Notes: generated by a model not told the origin, from the sequence alone. DNA of 64,000 bases from Solea solea (GCF_958295425.1 NC_081146.1:19353458-19417457); one strand, 5' to 3'. Counted from the first letter of the stretch, positions 14,401-30,100 are shown. Translations and numbers: made by a program.

Positions 14401-16476
14401 TTTGTTGTTTTTTCCCCCTGACATTTTCACTACTTCCCATCACCTATGTTAGTCTTATTAGGTGTCTTTTTCAATGATTTTCCAAACAGAGTGATATCTA
14501 GTAATTTCCCTCAAACTTTTCTGTTTTGGTGTTTTGTTTAGCTTTAGTTTTTGTTTATCCATTTACTGCGTGACTGTGCACTAATACAGTGTGTGATGTC
14601 TTAAACAGTCACAAACACACACAGAGTTACTGTGTGACTCATTTCTGTCCGTTCTCTGACTCTCTGGCAGTGAATACAAACAGACCAAACGTAATGTTAA
14701 ACATGTCACTGGATTCTATCTGTATTTGATTAGAAAGCATTGGAATATAAGCTTCCTATGAAATTTATTTGCAGGTTTGATTATTTTTTTTGTGCCTTGC
14801 AGACCTTTAGTTTTGACATATCACGAACACCTTGGTGTCACGTACATCACCCTGAATGAGGATCCCTGTCCTCGCTTGCTGATCCACAACAAATGCCCTA
14901 TCCCACTGCTGTTGAAGGAAACTGTTAAAGGTAAGAAGATCGAGCTTTAACTGGAGTCAACCTCTTCTCTGACAAGTATTTTTCACTCATAATATTTTGC
15001 TTATGTGTCACAGAAACTCCAAGGACTGAGGTATTCTGCCGTCCTCTGCCTGCTAATTGTTCCCTGCACCACGAGCTCTACCACCACTTGTCCAGTTTCC
15101 CAGAATGCAATCAAAGAGAGATGCTTCCCTCACTTCTGCTGAAAACCACCACAAGCCACAACACCACCGACTGGACTGACCCCATAGATATCAACTGCCT
15201 CGGCACTCAGGTACAACAAATGTGCACATGTACAGGGTACAGCATAACTCAGTACACTGTGGATCATTATCAATGAATGATTGTTTATTCCACATTCATT
15301 AGTAAGATTCAATTAGTTGTTTTTTTAATTATATTTTGTGTGGTCAATTTTATCACTGATGACAGGTTGGATCCTTGTGAACACAGAGCAAATACTGCCA
15401 GTATTCATCTTGCTCTTTTACAAATTGTAACAGACGCTGTTGATTTTATGCCGGGTCATTCACAGTGGTGTAATTTCTTGAGGACAGTCACTTGTGTACC
15501 TTCTGTTTTTGGCAGTATTCCTCTTCCTTTTAATTTGAAGCCAGTCCTGCTACTGTGTGTCGGCTTATGTATGGCAGCCCGGTGATGCTCTTGTACCCTC
15601 TCCGATCTCTGCGAAGCCTCACACTCCAGTTGCACTTCAGACAACGCCTCACCATGTGGAGTCTTGTTAAATACAGCAAGACAAAACTAAGCAAGCTGTG
15701 GTGTTACAGCTTTTTTTTATAACCTTGTTCGTGTAGATCATCATGGATGTAATCACTTCTGTTCCTGTGATCACAGATGTCCACATTTTTTTTGTCCCTC
15801 TAAAGTTGTCTTTGGGCATTGTTTTCTGTGTATTCTTTCCAACAAGTTTGTTTTTAATCTTACTTAGATAGTGAATGCATGCCCACTGGGGGTGAGTGCT
15901 GAGCTAACCTAAGTATTTCCCTTTGGTCAGTGTAATAGTGTGAGGTAAGCAAGATGTGAAAGAGTAGCGTGTCTAATGTTTGATGTTGTGTCTAGCCAAC
16001 TGCAGGTTGAGGTTGAGGTGGAGGCTGTGTATCTCTGGTTACTGCGAGGTATGAGTCTGACCTTTGTAGCAGGGGTAAGAGGTGAGAGGTCAGACTTGTT
16101 ATGACTGCTCAGCAAAGTGTTCAGTGGGGATCTGTTTCCCATCGTAACCTGAGGGTCTGATGATTCTGGACCTGGAGTGGTGGAGGTTAAAGTCAGACAC
16201 ATGTATGCTTTAAAAATAATAAAATAAAACACTTGAAATGTGAAGAGCCCTGAGCTGAGCTATGATTTTGTGAATGGATTCATTACCTCCTCAAACGTTT
16301 CTGTGTCTGTCAGAGGCTGTTTGAAAGTGTCTTAAACTGCCTTTGTAATCTATTGCTGTGCAGGTGGTGTTCCTGCCAGGCTTTGGGTGTCTCTATGTAG
16401 ATGTGGTGCATGAGAGAGGCACCCTGGTTTTATATCTGGCACCAGAGGGCAGTGTGGACACTATAACCAGCAGCAG
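1224..16476 (+). CDS. vps13b: VPS13B exons, VAB-like (adaptor-binding) region
   Basis: The first eleven coding exons of the window encode about 655 residues of beta-rich sequence in the position of the VPS13 adaptor-binding (VAB) region. Visible landmarks are VFSPLFVMTSHLPDP (exon 3755-3930), an LPWALL...WDLWLFEGE block (9796-10003), PTPIRPDFPRQSLSVP (13874-14160) and VVFLPGFGCLYVDVVH (16364-16476). In family models this region binds proline-containing adaptor peptides that place the lipid-transfer rod on a given organelle. Introns run from 83 bp to about 3 kb. Exon 12561-12707 was chosen over an open frame running through its acceptor because only the phase-0 start after CCTGTAG continues the family sequence (CVSSTVRHGIQILQIED). 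The domain boundary is inferred from family knowledge. Confidence 0.85.
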
Positions 16477-19400
16477 GTATGTGTTGGGTTCATGCTTCCT
16501 ACATGTTTGAACCATAAAAAAAATCTGTGCATGTTTTTGATCATAACATTAGGATTTACCACTTTCCCTTTTACTGACTTCATGTCAAGTTGCTTTATAA
16601 TTATTATGAGCAGTTAACTTTTCTTGCAGCAGCCGTCACATGAAGAAAAAGTCCTAATTTCCACCACAGGAGGGCACTAAAACCTACTTATGTGGTCTTG
16701 AATGACATGAGAAGGAGATTAAAGTGACATGAGTAGACAATTGTATTCCTCTTTACAACCACATAAACATGACTGTACACAAACCACTACGAAATCATCT
16801 TCACCAATTTGACAACACGTGTGCAGCCAGGGTGAGAAATATGTAATTAGGTAAATGTGTTAAAACGCAGTAGATATTCTGAAATAAACTCAGTCATGTG
16901 ATCAAATATTTTAAGAAAAGAAAGCAAAACATAGATGTATAAGTGTGTCTCAGCTCTGCAACTCTTCATTAGTCTCTGGGCAACGTTTCTTTTTTCATCT
17001 TTTCAGTGCTTGGTTGTGTTTTCTCACTTTGAGATGTTTTGATTTGTTTACTTAGGTTTTGTAAATGTGCATGTGTTCTTAAGTTGCAGTGTGTTTAACT
17101 CTCGGGGGGCCACCATATTACAGTTTTGTTCCATTACATCAAAACAAAGCAGCATTTTGGCAAAACTTTAAATTAAGATAATCACAAATGAGGGAAATGT
17201 AAACAAAAGACATCGGATCTTTGTTAAAGTTCTCCGCTGGTGGTGGGTAAGTCATGAAACATCATCAGCACAAGACGTACAGTAATTAATGCTTGGCCTG
17301 GTATATTATTGTTCTTCAAAAATAATCACAATCATGCACATAATCTTTAAACTTAAATTCAGTTTCAGATGATTTAGATTGTTTTTGTTGTTGTTTTTAA
17401 ACAGGAGAGTTACACATGAACAACATATCATACAGTACCTTTATATTATTCATTTCTGATTTGTTTTTAGGACCCCCAAGTTGTCCTTCACAGTCCTGTT
17501 GAGTGAGACCAGTGTGGCATTGTGTGATGACATCACAAGCCCCTCTGGTTCTGTGGAGCTGCTGAGACTCACGTTAACTAAGCTGCTCTTCAGCCTAACT
17601 CCTGCACCTGCCTCCCTTCCCCTGGAGCAGGCAGTCGACACTGACATGGACATCGCTCCTATCTCAGCTCTGATGGCTGAACGCTCTCTTATTGAGGTCT
17701 GCTGCTCCAGTCTGCAAGTGGACAACCAGCTTTATAACCGAGCAAGTTTCCACTTCCCCGTGCTGCTGTGCCAGGATCAGAGAGTGGCTGATCCCGGCGG
17801 TCTGTGGAGCAGAGATGCCAACCCAGCACCTGAAGCCCTGGAGGAGTTCAAACGCTCTTGTTTCTTGCAGATCAGGATGACGCTGGCTGGAGACAAACGC
17901 ACTTTGGAGGAGGTTGGATTTCATTCGCTTGTTGTTGTTTTTTTGCATTTCCTTTGTCTGACACTGCTGCTGTCTGTTGTGCTACCTTTGCACATTTGCT
18001 ACTGTAAGTGTCACACTACACTGTCACACCATATCCCCTCTGAACTAGTATGAATCTGTGTATTACATTACTAGTCGATTTTTTTCCCTTATTAACCATC
18101 ACAAATATGCAGCTATCTCATTATCGCTTTGTGTACACTCTCTTTAGGTCACCTTCCAGCTCCAGCCTGCCAGAGTCTACCTTGAAGACACCTTTGTTTA
18201 CTACATCAGGACCCTGTTCTACACTTACATCCCTGACAGAGCTATGGCTCCAGCTATAGCAGAGAGACGGAGGAGCAAAGATCCTCTATCAGCCCCCATC
18301 ATACCTGAGCAGGTGAACTATTCATAATCTCTTGTCTTCATTTAGCTATGATGAGGCTGACTAGACCCTGGTTCAGACATACAAGGAAGCACCAACCCTC
18401 ACATTTAGTCAAGAGTGTCATGTAATTATGGTACTTTCCTCATGATGTAATGATGAAATTGGTAAATATCTAAAACATCTTTCCTCTGAGTAATGTTGTG
18501 GGGTTGTCGTCATCCAGGTGCTTCAGGCGATGCAGGCGTTGGTCACCCCTGTGCAGCTACATCGGCTGACCCTCCAGCCGATCAACCTGCTGGTCAGCAT
18601 CCATGCCTCCCTTAAGCTCTACATCGCATCAGATCACACTCCTCTCTCCTTCTCTCTGTTCGAGAGAGGGCCGCTGTTCACCACAGCCAGGCAGCTGGTC
18701 CACGCTCTGGCCATGCACTACGCTGCTGGAGCCCTTTTCAGAGCTGGTAGGTCATGGACAAAGGGAGACGTGCAGCATTTTCTTCTTTCCAAAAACTGAC
18801 AAATTCACATGTTGACACATACTTTATCCTGCACAGCAAATAATTCTATCAAGCAGAGTGTGTTGTTATACATATATTCTCAATAGTTACAAAATGCTTG
18901 ATATACACTTTTTGCAGAGGAATATCATGATTTGTGCTTTAGTGAGAAATTCTATAATTTATTCTTTCTATGTCCAGTGTTGAGCTTTTAAAATGATTGC
19001 TCCCATGAGGGGGAGCTCCCGTTGCTTTGTGGCAGGAAGTGCAGTAAAACAATTGAGCTGCAAAACCAAAAACACCTGACTGACTGGAAGCCCCAGAAAG
19101 ATTTAGATTTTCATATTGTCATAATTTAGTGTGCTCTCATAAAGTTTCTCATGCTTCACATACTGTGTGTGTAGGTTGGATGATAGAGTTAATCCGTGAA
19201 TAGCCACTAGGTCCTAAGCCTGACTTATCAGGCCCATACCTCTCTCCTGCATTGTCCTCCAGTCTAGTCAAAGACTCCACACATGGTCTGATTTAAGTGA
19301 GACATTTCCATAGCAGAATTCACAGTTGTGGCCAGATGCTTCCTTCCCGCTGTCTCTCGTTAGAGCCCTCATTTCTGCTCGTATTTCAACACATCACCTC

Positions 19401-22009
19401 ACCATGTTCTCATCTTCCTGAGTCATCAAGGAGAGAGGGACTCCTGGAAGAACTGCATGCTGGGACTGATTAGCAATAGGATGTACGGTGCTACAGTCAC
19501 ACATACACCCACAGGCATACATCAATGGTCTGCACATGCAAAGACTTACGGACATATGGATATTAAAAGGCGTACACTCCAGTGTGTGTGTGTGTGTTTA
19601 AAAGCATGACTCAGGCCTGTAAACATCAGCTCCTGTCAGGACTTTATGCTTTATCCAAACCACAACTGGGAGACCATGTAAAACAGAAATGACCACTTGT
19701 CCTCACTGGAGTTGGTTACCTACCATTAGGCTCCATCACTCAAGAGCAGATTGACAGCGAATAAGAACAGTGTGTTGAGAAATGGCCATCTGATTTTTGT
19801 GATACAATTTTCAGTGCATAAATATCAATGATCCTTATTATCTGGAGACTCCATGGATGCATTAGAGAGGTGACATTGCAGAAGGGAAAGTGGAGACTGT
19901 AAATCTTGCTGTGCCACGTGGTGTGATTTTGTAGAGGAGTGTGTAGAGTATGCATGTGTCGGTGCACTAGTGAGGGAGTCTTTGTTTTATTATATTATTA
20001 CAATGTATTATTTCTTACAGAAATAACACAGTGTGAAACACCATAATGTCAAACATTGCTGTTATTCTGTTGTTTAGATTGGGAGAACCCTACACTCTAA
20101 GCTGTTTTTGGCACGTAGAAGATAATGACAGTGAGTTTACTCGAGGGGCTTGAATGTTGAATGGTCTCCTAAGGGTTCTTTAACTCTTTTATTTCTCTTC
20201 ATTGCAGAACTGGTTTGTACAGTATGTTGTATACATTATGTTTTACATCACGGCTATCTCCAAAGACAATACAGTCACAGCTGATTTATTTAAACATTTG
20301 TTTCCAGTCCAATTTTCTCTTGTGAAGCCAAATTGAAAGAGAAAAGTTTCTCCAGACAACAGAAAGAAGACAAAGAAGCCACTGTGGGCCAAAAGTCCTA
20401 TAGCGTTGATGAAATGTAGACCCAAATGTAGTTTAGGCTTGTCAGTATGAAAAGGTAAATTAATATAAAATCAAGCTCTCAGCTTTAGACTATCAAACAA
20501 ATTTAATGTTCCAACTTCAGAACATAATCGGCCATGTGAATGAGCTTTCAGGCTGCAGCACTGTGGTGTTATTATTCACAGATGTCACATCCTGTGCTGT
20601 TCCTTTGTCTCAGGTTGGGTGGTGGGTTCACTGGAGATCCTTGGCAGTCCTGCCAGTCTGGTGCGGAGCATCGGTAATGGTGTGTCTGACTTCTTCCGCC
20701 TGCCATATGAAGGTCTGACCCGAGGACCTGGAGCCTTTGTGAGTGGAGTTTCTAGAGGGACAACCTCTTTTGTCAAACACATCTCAAAAGGTAACATCAG
20801 TGTTCACAATCATTCTTTTAAAATTTTGAAATTTGTCTTGAGCTCAACAAGGCTGGACCCATTAGCCTGCAGCACCAGACACATGTGCTACAAACATAAA
20901 CGAAGGAAAACATCATAAAACCAGAGGAATTAAAGCATCATACAAAACAAATAGAATAAAATCAACAATTCCAATAGGGGATAAATAAAAAGAGGAGTCA
21001 GTCTAAATGCAATCTTCATGTGATTATCTCTGTTACTGTTAAAAGATGTGATAGACACTGGGAAAAATAAACTGATTACATTTACAGCACTTAACTCAGA
21101 ACTCAGAGTAGTACAGACTGGTCAAAGATAGACTGAAGACCAATTATCTTTCTGAAAAATTATTTTCATTGCAGTCTGGACCAATGAATTCACCATATCC
21201 TTATGTCTGACTCGCACCTCCATGGCACTTGATTGTCTGCATAAACTTTGAGCTGTGCATGTACAACCATCAACATATCCTGCAAATATCCAAATGATTT
21301 AATTCTGAAAACAATGAACTTACAGTATAGTTCCCCTTGTCTAACACTGAATTTTGTGTTCAGGTACACTGACATCCATCACCAACTTGGCAACAAGTCT
21401 GGCCAGGAACATGGACCGTCTGTCTCTGGATGAAGAACATTACACTCGGCAGGAGGAATGGAGGCGACAGCTGCCAGAGAGCCTTGGGGACGGACTGAGG
21501 CAGGGACTGTCACGACTCGGCATCAGCTTGTTAGGTATGTGCAGGCACACAGTCTGTCATACTGTATTGTTTACATCAATAATCCAAAAGAAATGTTTTG
21601 ATGAGAAATGGCACAAATGAAAACAGAAACAGTGGAGACAGTTAACACTCATTGGCTGCCATTGACTGCTATAGACGTCAATTCGACCACTGCTCTGAAA
21701 ATGGCTGGCAGCCAATGAGTTAAGCCATTTTGTTCCAAGCAGCACAAAGTGGTTGGAGATATTTGGAAAACATGATGCGATCACACTGTTGGCTTTCATC
21801 CAAAAGAATAAAACATGTACAAGTAATACTTGAATTTCTAAGAAATGCTTATGTTTAAAATTGAGCAATAAATATGCCGGTCTTTGTGTGTTATTACCTT
21901 TATTGTTTTGAAGCCTGATATATAATCCTCTGGCTTCAAAATCACGTTGCTCAATAGGTATTGAAATATGTTCTGCCCACACACATTTCACCTGCAGTCC
22001 AAAGGCCAT

Positions 22010-22050
<41 letters not shown>

Positions 22051-25000
22051 TGGTGTGCAGTGTTCCAGAGATCTTTTGAGAGGGAGTAGTGGAGACAGCA
22101 TAGCAGGGACTCAATAAACACCCAGAGGGCTGTTAAATTCAAGTCTGAGCATATTGTCACTGAAACCAAACAGCTGCTCACATCTCTGGGTTACAGTGGA
22201 TTATAATTTCGCCGATGCGCAGTAAATCACAACATCTGTGTCGTAAATTGCATGAATGTTCACATATTTTTCTGTAGGGCAAAAAAGGGATGAGACAACA
22301 TGCGATATTATTCCGCATCACAATAAAAAGCACCCACAGTGACTTGAGACAATTGTGAATAAGGATAATTGTAATATTTTATTTGAGAGACTTGAAAATG
22401 TCATCAACCTCGTCAACATACAGTCCTTGTATTTTTGGTTTGAAGTGCCACAAGGGGGAGTCTGCATCTTCTTGTTTCTCATTTTAAAATGGTCAGTTTT
22501 AAAAAACATTTTTCTGTAACATTGCAAAATACTGTAACATTTGCCAGTAAGGTTTTTGCTACATTGGTAACTTTCATCTTGCTAAGATTTCATCTGTTTC
22601 CACAAAACATTTTCTGTAAGCATACAGATACAAACCAAATGAAGGTTGTGTGCAGACAGAAGACTCCGCCTGTTGTCATTTAAGAATCTATAAAAGTAAA
22701 ATGTATATTTAAGCATATTTTTTTACAATCATTGCAATATGTTATGGTAATCATTTTGGGGAAATGTTCATATCTACCCATGCTTAGGGCAAGATAATGA
22801 CAGCACTCTTGTGACTCTCCACAAAAGACTTTCTGTTTGCTAAAAAGTACATCAGCAGGGTAAAGAAGTCGTCCTGTGTCTTTCAGGGGCGATTGCTGGC
22901 ATTGTGGACCAGCCCATGCAGAACTTCCAGAGGAGCTGGGAGGTGCAGAGTTCAGCTGGTAGCAAAGCCAAAGGAGTCATCTCTGGAGTGGGGAAAGGCA
23001 TTGTGGGAGTTTTCACCAAGCCCATTGGAGGAGCGGCTGAACTGGTGTCCCAGACTGGATATGGTGAGTTAAGCATGAATCAAAAATGTTGAATAAAGTG
23101 GACTGTTTTAGAGCATAATCTCCATTCTAAACAAAACAAACTGATAAGTTCATTATACAAACCAACTCTTTGGACCGCAGAAAGATGAAAGTTCCTCTGT
23201 GTGAGATTCTTTTGTAGTTATGTCTGGCAGGAAGCTACATGGTTTAGTGGGGAAATATCAAACATATAATTCTGTATGCACATTATAAACTGTCATTATG
23301 TATAAGCTCACATGGAAAGATGTGAATAATAGTCCAATAACCACATGTGTGATTTTGGGAGAGTATGTCATGAAAATCAGAAATGGAAAGACGATCTTTT
23401 CCTTCTCTACTCTTGGCCTCAGACAGGAGCCACATGTTTATCAGACCAGGCCTGTACACTTATTACATGCACACTCACAGGTTTGTGCAGCTATCCGTTT
23501 AAGGACAGCAATTCATTCATTTGACAGCCTAAACAAAGTGTTATATCTCACCTTAACCATCAGCAGTTAATGCCTAACCCTAATCCTAACGAACCACAAT
23601 TCAAATCTTGGCCCTGAATGTAACCAGTTCCTCAGAAATTCAGACATCTTGAACCTGTTTGTGCCGTATTTTAATAAACTGAACCAACCTACAACCAGAA
23701 AGCTGAGTGAATCAGTCCGATAGTGGCTCGCATTCAGCGACATTGACTTGACTTTCTTAAAAACTGAAAAGAACAGAGGATTTACTCCGTTAAACAGTAG
23801 GAACACATGTTCATGATGCACTAAAGGGCTTTTCTGCAAACAGTGTCAACCTGAAACTCAAACGACAGCTTGTTGTCAGTAACAGTACCCAGATATTTGA
23901 ACTGTTCCACCTGCTGAACATTCTGATCATGCACATGTGGGCAGTTAAGGCTGTAGAGTTAGTGTTTTATTGGGGAAAGAAGGTATGGCGGGGGGGGGGG
24001 TGAGTCTTTGCTACAACACATAAATTACCAAAGAGGTGAGAAATTCTTTATAAGAGAGTCCCTGAGGAAACTGCCTCTGAACAACTCGCACACAAACACA
24101 GAAGCTGCGGCTCAGTGGGCCCTTTGCACAGTTTTACATGTTTTAGCAGGAAAAGCACATCATTCATTTGATTATTTGCACCTGTGATTTTTCCCACTAG
24201 TCAAAATGGCTGCTGTGCAAAGGGCCCATTCAGGGGCTGCAGATTAGACTTAAAAGTTAAATTACAAACATTAACATTACTAACGTAACTCAATGGAAAA
24301 CATGGATGGTCACTTGCTTTATTTAGCCACTCAAATGTGATACCAAAAAGGCCATTGCTGAATTTTTTTTAATCAATCTCCTTTCACATGTAAATTGGAA
24401 CTGAACACATTTTTACACTTTCTAGCCTCCATATACTATGCTTTTACAAAGTTTGAGACAAATTTACATTTTTGTTAAACAAATTAACATAAGTTGAAAC
24501 TAATTTACAAATCTGAAACAACTATATAAGACTGTATGACTGACTGTTGTGTATGAAGAATGCTGGTTTGTGTCTCTTTTGTTTATAGCAGAACAGCATC
24601 CGTGAAATTTGTTTTGGGAATTTTAAGTTTCGCATTATGTAGATTTGTTTTTCGAATAAGGAACTTTCCCTTTCCGTAAGAATTGGGTCTTTTGTTTGGG
24701 ATTTGTAAAAGTGTTTCATGTTTTGTCATAATGGTTTGCACTTCCTTCCAGGCGAAAGGAGAAAAGCAGGAACACTCGCACATAAAAACACTTTCTCTAA
24801 CACATAAACACAAAAAGATAAACCTGTCAGAAATAAGTGGATGTATCTAAATCCACACACACACGCACACACACACTCTGTTCTAACTGTGTAACGACTT
24901 CAGTGGAGCAAAGTAAAAGTGACTGCACACACGCTACAGGCTGTGAACTCACTCTGACATGTGCACACAAAATCATCATAGTATGATTTTAGTGTATGAG

Positions 25001-27043
25001 ATTTATTTTGAAATGTCAGAATTTGAGAATTTAGAATGGCACCAGTTAGTTGACTTTAGTAAAAGCATGAATGTAATCCAGAACACTGTGAAACATCAAA
25101 CTGATACTGACTGTGACTCACAGGGATCCTTCATGGAGCAGGACTGTGTACGCTTCCTAAACAACTCTACTTGCCTGCAGAGGGGAAGTCGGCTCAGGCG
25201 CCAAACAGCCACCTTAAATATGTCTGGTAAGAGCTCAGAGCTTCGAATAGTTCTTCATGCTCCGTCTTTCACTTTTATTCATAAAATGGGCCATTGTGTT
25301 TTTTCCTTTGCTTTGGTTGGACTTTCTCCAGATTCTGTTGCTCCACCTCATCATCTCTGCTGTCTTGTTTAAAATAACCTTGAAGAGTTTATTACCCACT
25401 TTCCAAAAAAAAAAAGGAAAAGATGGGGAAAGATATTTGACCTTGATCCCACACATGGTAGCCAGCCTGCCCTTCCTTGTTCTCATCGAGCCATGTTAAA
25501 AGGTTTTTATAAGCATTCTGCCAAAGCCGCTGGCTAGAAATTGTTCTTGTTATTTAACTGTGAGTCTGTCCAGGTATGTTTCCCTGTGCCATCGGTTGGA
25601 GGAGGAACACCTTTCCCTGGATGTTGTAATGGTTTGGAGAGACTCAGTTTACAAAGGTCACATGTTTGCCAAGCTGAAGGTTAAGTTTCAGTTGCTGCGT
25701 TGTAAAATATCTCCAGCACTGCGGCAGATCTGCATGATTTAAAGATTCCACTCTGCTCTCACACTGAAACACTTAATGCTAACATGCGGTTGGTGTCTTC
25801 AAACGAGGGTCATCGGGAGATTTAGAAAAGGTATTTGTGGTATTTTATAACGGTTTTTTCCTGCACTTTGTTTTCCAAAACTATCAAACATTTTCCTCTA
25901 GTAGAAGTTAAGAGTTGTCTATCACCTGCGATGAGGAAGAAGGCCAACTTTTTAAATGCATTATTTCTTCGGCACATTCCTCTTTGGGAGTCGTTACCTG
26001 ATGGGTTAACAGTATGTTGCGCTAATGTTTGTGGAAAAAATACATGAATGGTGAGATAATGCTCCCCCGTGGTTTGATTCATGCTGCACTGCATTCAAAC
26101 TGGTTTCCATCAGACATCCATCAGTTATTTTAACTACTGCAGGTAGCCCACACACTGGAGGGGTCAGGCAGTCTAAGCACAATAACACTGAACAGAACCA
26201 AAGAGTCCCTACTGGTGCTGCTTCAACATCTGCTCTGCAATGCACCTGCCCTCCAAAGTAAACACAGTGTCAGAGAAACATGACCGAACACTGCACTTCC
26301 TACACACACACACGTGTGTGTAATAGGAACCACCAGAGAACATGCAAAAATGTAAATTACAGGATGTATGCACACACATGCTGGTGTTATTTGGACTCTT
26401 TGTGTACAATACACAGAAACATTCCCCATTTTTCATTGTACTTCTCTACCTTATTCAGCAGTAAGGCTAAGGTTTGGCTCAAATTTGGCGACAGTTCTTC
26501 CCCTAGTATCTCACCCTTCTGGGCCAATATCTTCTCCCTTTACACTTTTAGACCATTAGATCCTGATTGCCATCTCGCCATTTTTGGTTGCTCCAGCTAT
26601 TCCTTGAAACTCCCTTCTGCTTTTGGTACGGTGGTTACTAGACGTGTGATTTTAAAGGAGTGGAAGTCGGCCTCACCCCCCAGCTTTAAGAATTGGTTAA
26701 ATGATATATTTACATTTAGAGGAAAATCGATATATTCTGTCAAATAACACATCTAAATTGAGGGGACCCTTTATTGCACATTTCCAAAATACAAGCAGCC
26801 AATTCACAAATTGACACATGCTGTTGTTATGGACTGTGAACCATTATATCGCTCAGGCTGTTTTTTCTTCCCTGACTTCGGAACTGACTTATTCTTAAAA
26901 AGTGATGTGATCTCTGCACGTTATATTATTTTTTACTTTATCATTGTGTTTGTTCTTGTAATGTTTTAATCAGTTGTGTACAGGAAACTGGCTGTTTGTG
27001 GTATTTGTGTTATGTTCTTTGTGTATTATTATTATTATCATCA

Positions 27044-27081
<38 letters not shown>

Positions 27082-27147
27082 TCTTCATATTTTATTTAAT
27101 AAGTTATATTAAATAAAATATTAAGAAATAATAATAATTTGGCGACA

Positions 27148-27188
<41 letters not shown>

Positions 27189-30100
27189 ACACCAACACCA
27201 ACACAGTGGTGATGATATGGCATATTGCAATATAATGAGTTTCCATAAGCAAGGACAAATATTGCAATTTCTTCCCAAAAAATAATCTACTCCAACAAAA
27301 GTGTTTATAATTAGTGCTGTATCAACATTCTGTTTAGTTTTCTTTGTACATAAAGAAAGGTGGAAGGAGCAAAAAACTGTCAAATGGCTGTAAGCCTGCT
27401 GCCAACTAGTGGTCAGAGGATTCAAAAGTTTAGTGTATTGATAGATTCTAACATCTCTATTCATCAAGCTGTTATTCTCGCAAAGGTTTCGTTCCTTAAC
27501 CCACTCCCGTCTCTGACCACAGGAAGATGCTTCAGTCTCTGGGACGACCGGAGCTCCACATGGCACTGGAGGTGACCATCGTGAGTGGCTCTGGTCAGGA
27601 GCATGCTGGCTGTCTGCTGCTCACCTCCGAGGTGCTGTTTGTGGTCAGTCTCAGTGAGGACACGCAGCAGCAGGCTTTCCCCATCACAGAGGTATTTAAC
27701 CGTGGACATATCAAGAGTCTCAGCATCGGTTGCAGACACCGGAGTGAGTGTTAAATATGGTGTTTTGTGCAGGTGGAGTGTCAACAGATGCCAGGACATG
27801 AAGGTCAGCTCGTCCTCACTCTGCAGCAGCAGACAGTGACCAGTGACACAGAGGTAAGACTGACACTCACACTCAGGTGTTGATGTGGAGGTAATTTATA
27901 CACAGCTGCTTGCAAAAAGCCTTCAAACATCTTCAGTCAGAAACAACAACCCACGTTTGCTGCCTTAATTAAAGACTAATTAATGTGTGTGAGATACATA
28001 CTCATAATGTTAATATTTATTGTGCATCATTTCAATTTTAAGAATTACTGTTTCTTCTTTAAGCCGAACATATGCAAGTAGTTATTTGACAGACATTTAC
28101 CCAAACATGGTTGTCCATGACACCAGCACTGTTTTATCTGTATTTTTCAAACCAAACGTTTAGTTTAAAAGTTGTCAATTCTAGCAACAGAATCTATCTG
28201 AATCAGATCAAATAAACTCTGAATTTCCTTTTTTCTTTGAAAAGATGAGCAAATAATTTAAGATCAGATATGTTAAATCATTTGCCGGGCCAGATACTGA
28301 TGCTGGCGGGCCAGTTTTTTCATGAATATGAAAATGTCTTGAGCAGAATAATAATCACTAAAACGTCATAGGTCATCCAAAATGTGACAAAAAAATCATC
28401 GGTTCATATATCGTCCAGAAATCTGACAAAAAAGTCATAGGTTAGTATGTCGTCCAAAATTTGACAAAAAAGTCATAGGTTAGTATGTCGTCCAAAATGT
28501 GACGAAAAAGTCATAGGTTAGGATGTTGTACAAATATTGACAAAAATTCGTATATTAGTATGTTGTCCAAAATTCGACAAATAAGTCATAGGTTAGTATG
28601 TGGTCCAAAATGTGACAAAAAAGTCATAGTTTAGTATGTCTTCCAACATTTGGAAAAAAAAGTCATAGGTTAGTATGTAGTCCAAATTTTGAAAAAAAAG
28701 TCATACTTTAGTATGTCGTCCAATATTTGACAAAAAAGTCATACTATAGCATGTCGTCCAACTTTTGACAAAAAAGTCATACTATAGCATGTCGTCCAAT
28801 ATTTGACAAAAAAGTCACACTATAGCATGTCGTCCAACTTTGACAAAAAAGTCATACTATAGCACGTCGTCCAAAATGTGACAAAAAAGTCATAGGTTAG
28901 TATGTCGTCCAAAATGTGACAAAAAAGTCATAGGTTAGCATGTCGTCCAAATTTTTTACAAAAAAGTCATAGGTTAGTATGTCGTCCAAAATGTAAAAAA
29001 AAAGTCATACTAAAGCATGTCGTCCAAATTTTGACAAAAAAGTCATAGGTTAGTATGTCGTCCAAAATGTGACAAAAAAGTCGTAGGTTAGTATGTCGTC
29101 CAAAATGTGACAAAAAAAGTCGTAGGTTAGTATGTCGTCCAAAATGTGACAAAAAAGTCATAGGTTAGTACGTCGTCCAAATTTTGACGAAAAAGTCATA
29201 CTATAGCATGTCGTCCAAAATTTGACAAAAAAAGACATACAATAGTATGTCGTCCAAAATGTGACAAAAAAGTCATAGGTTAGTATGTCGTCCAAATTTT
29301 GACAAAAAAGTCATACTATAGCATGTCGTCCAACTTTGACAAAAAAGTCATGCTATAGCATGTCGTCCAAAATGTGACAAAAAAGTCATACTATAGCATG
29401 TCGTCCAAAATGTGACAAAAAAGTCATAGGTTAGTATGTCGTCCATAATGTGACAAAAAAGTCATAGGTTAGCATGTCGTCCAAATTTTTTACAAAAAAG
29501 TCATAGGTTTGTATGTCGTCCAAATTTTTTACAAAAAAGTCATAGGTTTGTATGTCGTCCAAATTTTTTACAAAAAAGTCATAGGTTTGTATGTCGTCCA
29601 AAATGTGACAAAAAAGTCATACTATAGCATGTCGTCCAAATTTTGTCAAAAAGTCATAGGTTAGTATGTCGTCCAAATTTTGAAAAAAAAGTCATACTAT
29701 AGCATGTCTTCCAACTTTTGACAAAAAAGTCATACTATAGCATGTCGTCCAATATTTGACAAAAAAGTCATACTATAGCATGTCGTCCAACTTTTGACAA
29801 AAAAGTCATACTATAGCATGTCCTCCAAATTTTGACAAAAAAGTCATACTATAGCATGTCGTCCAATATTTGACAAAAAAGACATACTATAGCATGTCGT
29901 CCAAATTTCGACAAAAAAAGTCATACTATAGCATGTCGTCCAAATTTTGTCAAAAAGTCATCGGTTAGTATGTCGTCCAAAATGTGACAAAAAAGTCATA
30001 CTATAGCATGTCGTCCAAATTTTGTCAAAAAGTCATAGGTTAGTATGTCGTCCAAATTTTGACAAAAAAGTCATACTATAGCATGTCGTCCATATTTTGA

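Noticed and set aside
15277..15660. Possible processed pseudogene or small gene in the intron after exon 15014-15210
   Set aside because: The open frame has no recognisable domain, no splice signals and no conserved neighbour; treated as intron.
25560..25742. 60-codon open frame in the intron after exon 25124-25226
   Set aside because: Exons 25226 and 27523 join directly through a split Trp codon in the family order, so no exon is missing. The frame has no splice support or family match.
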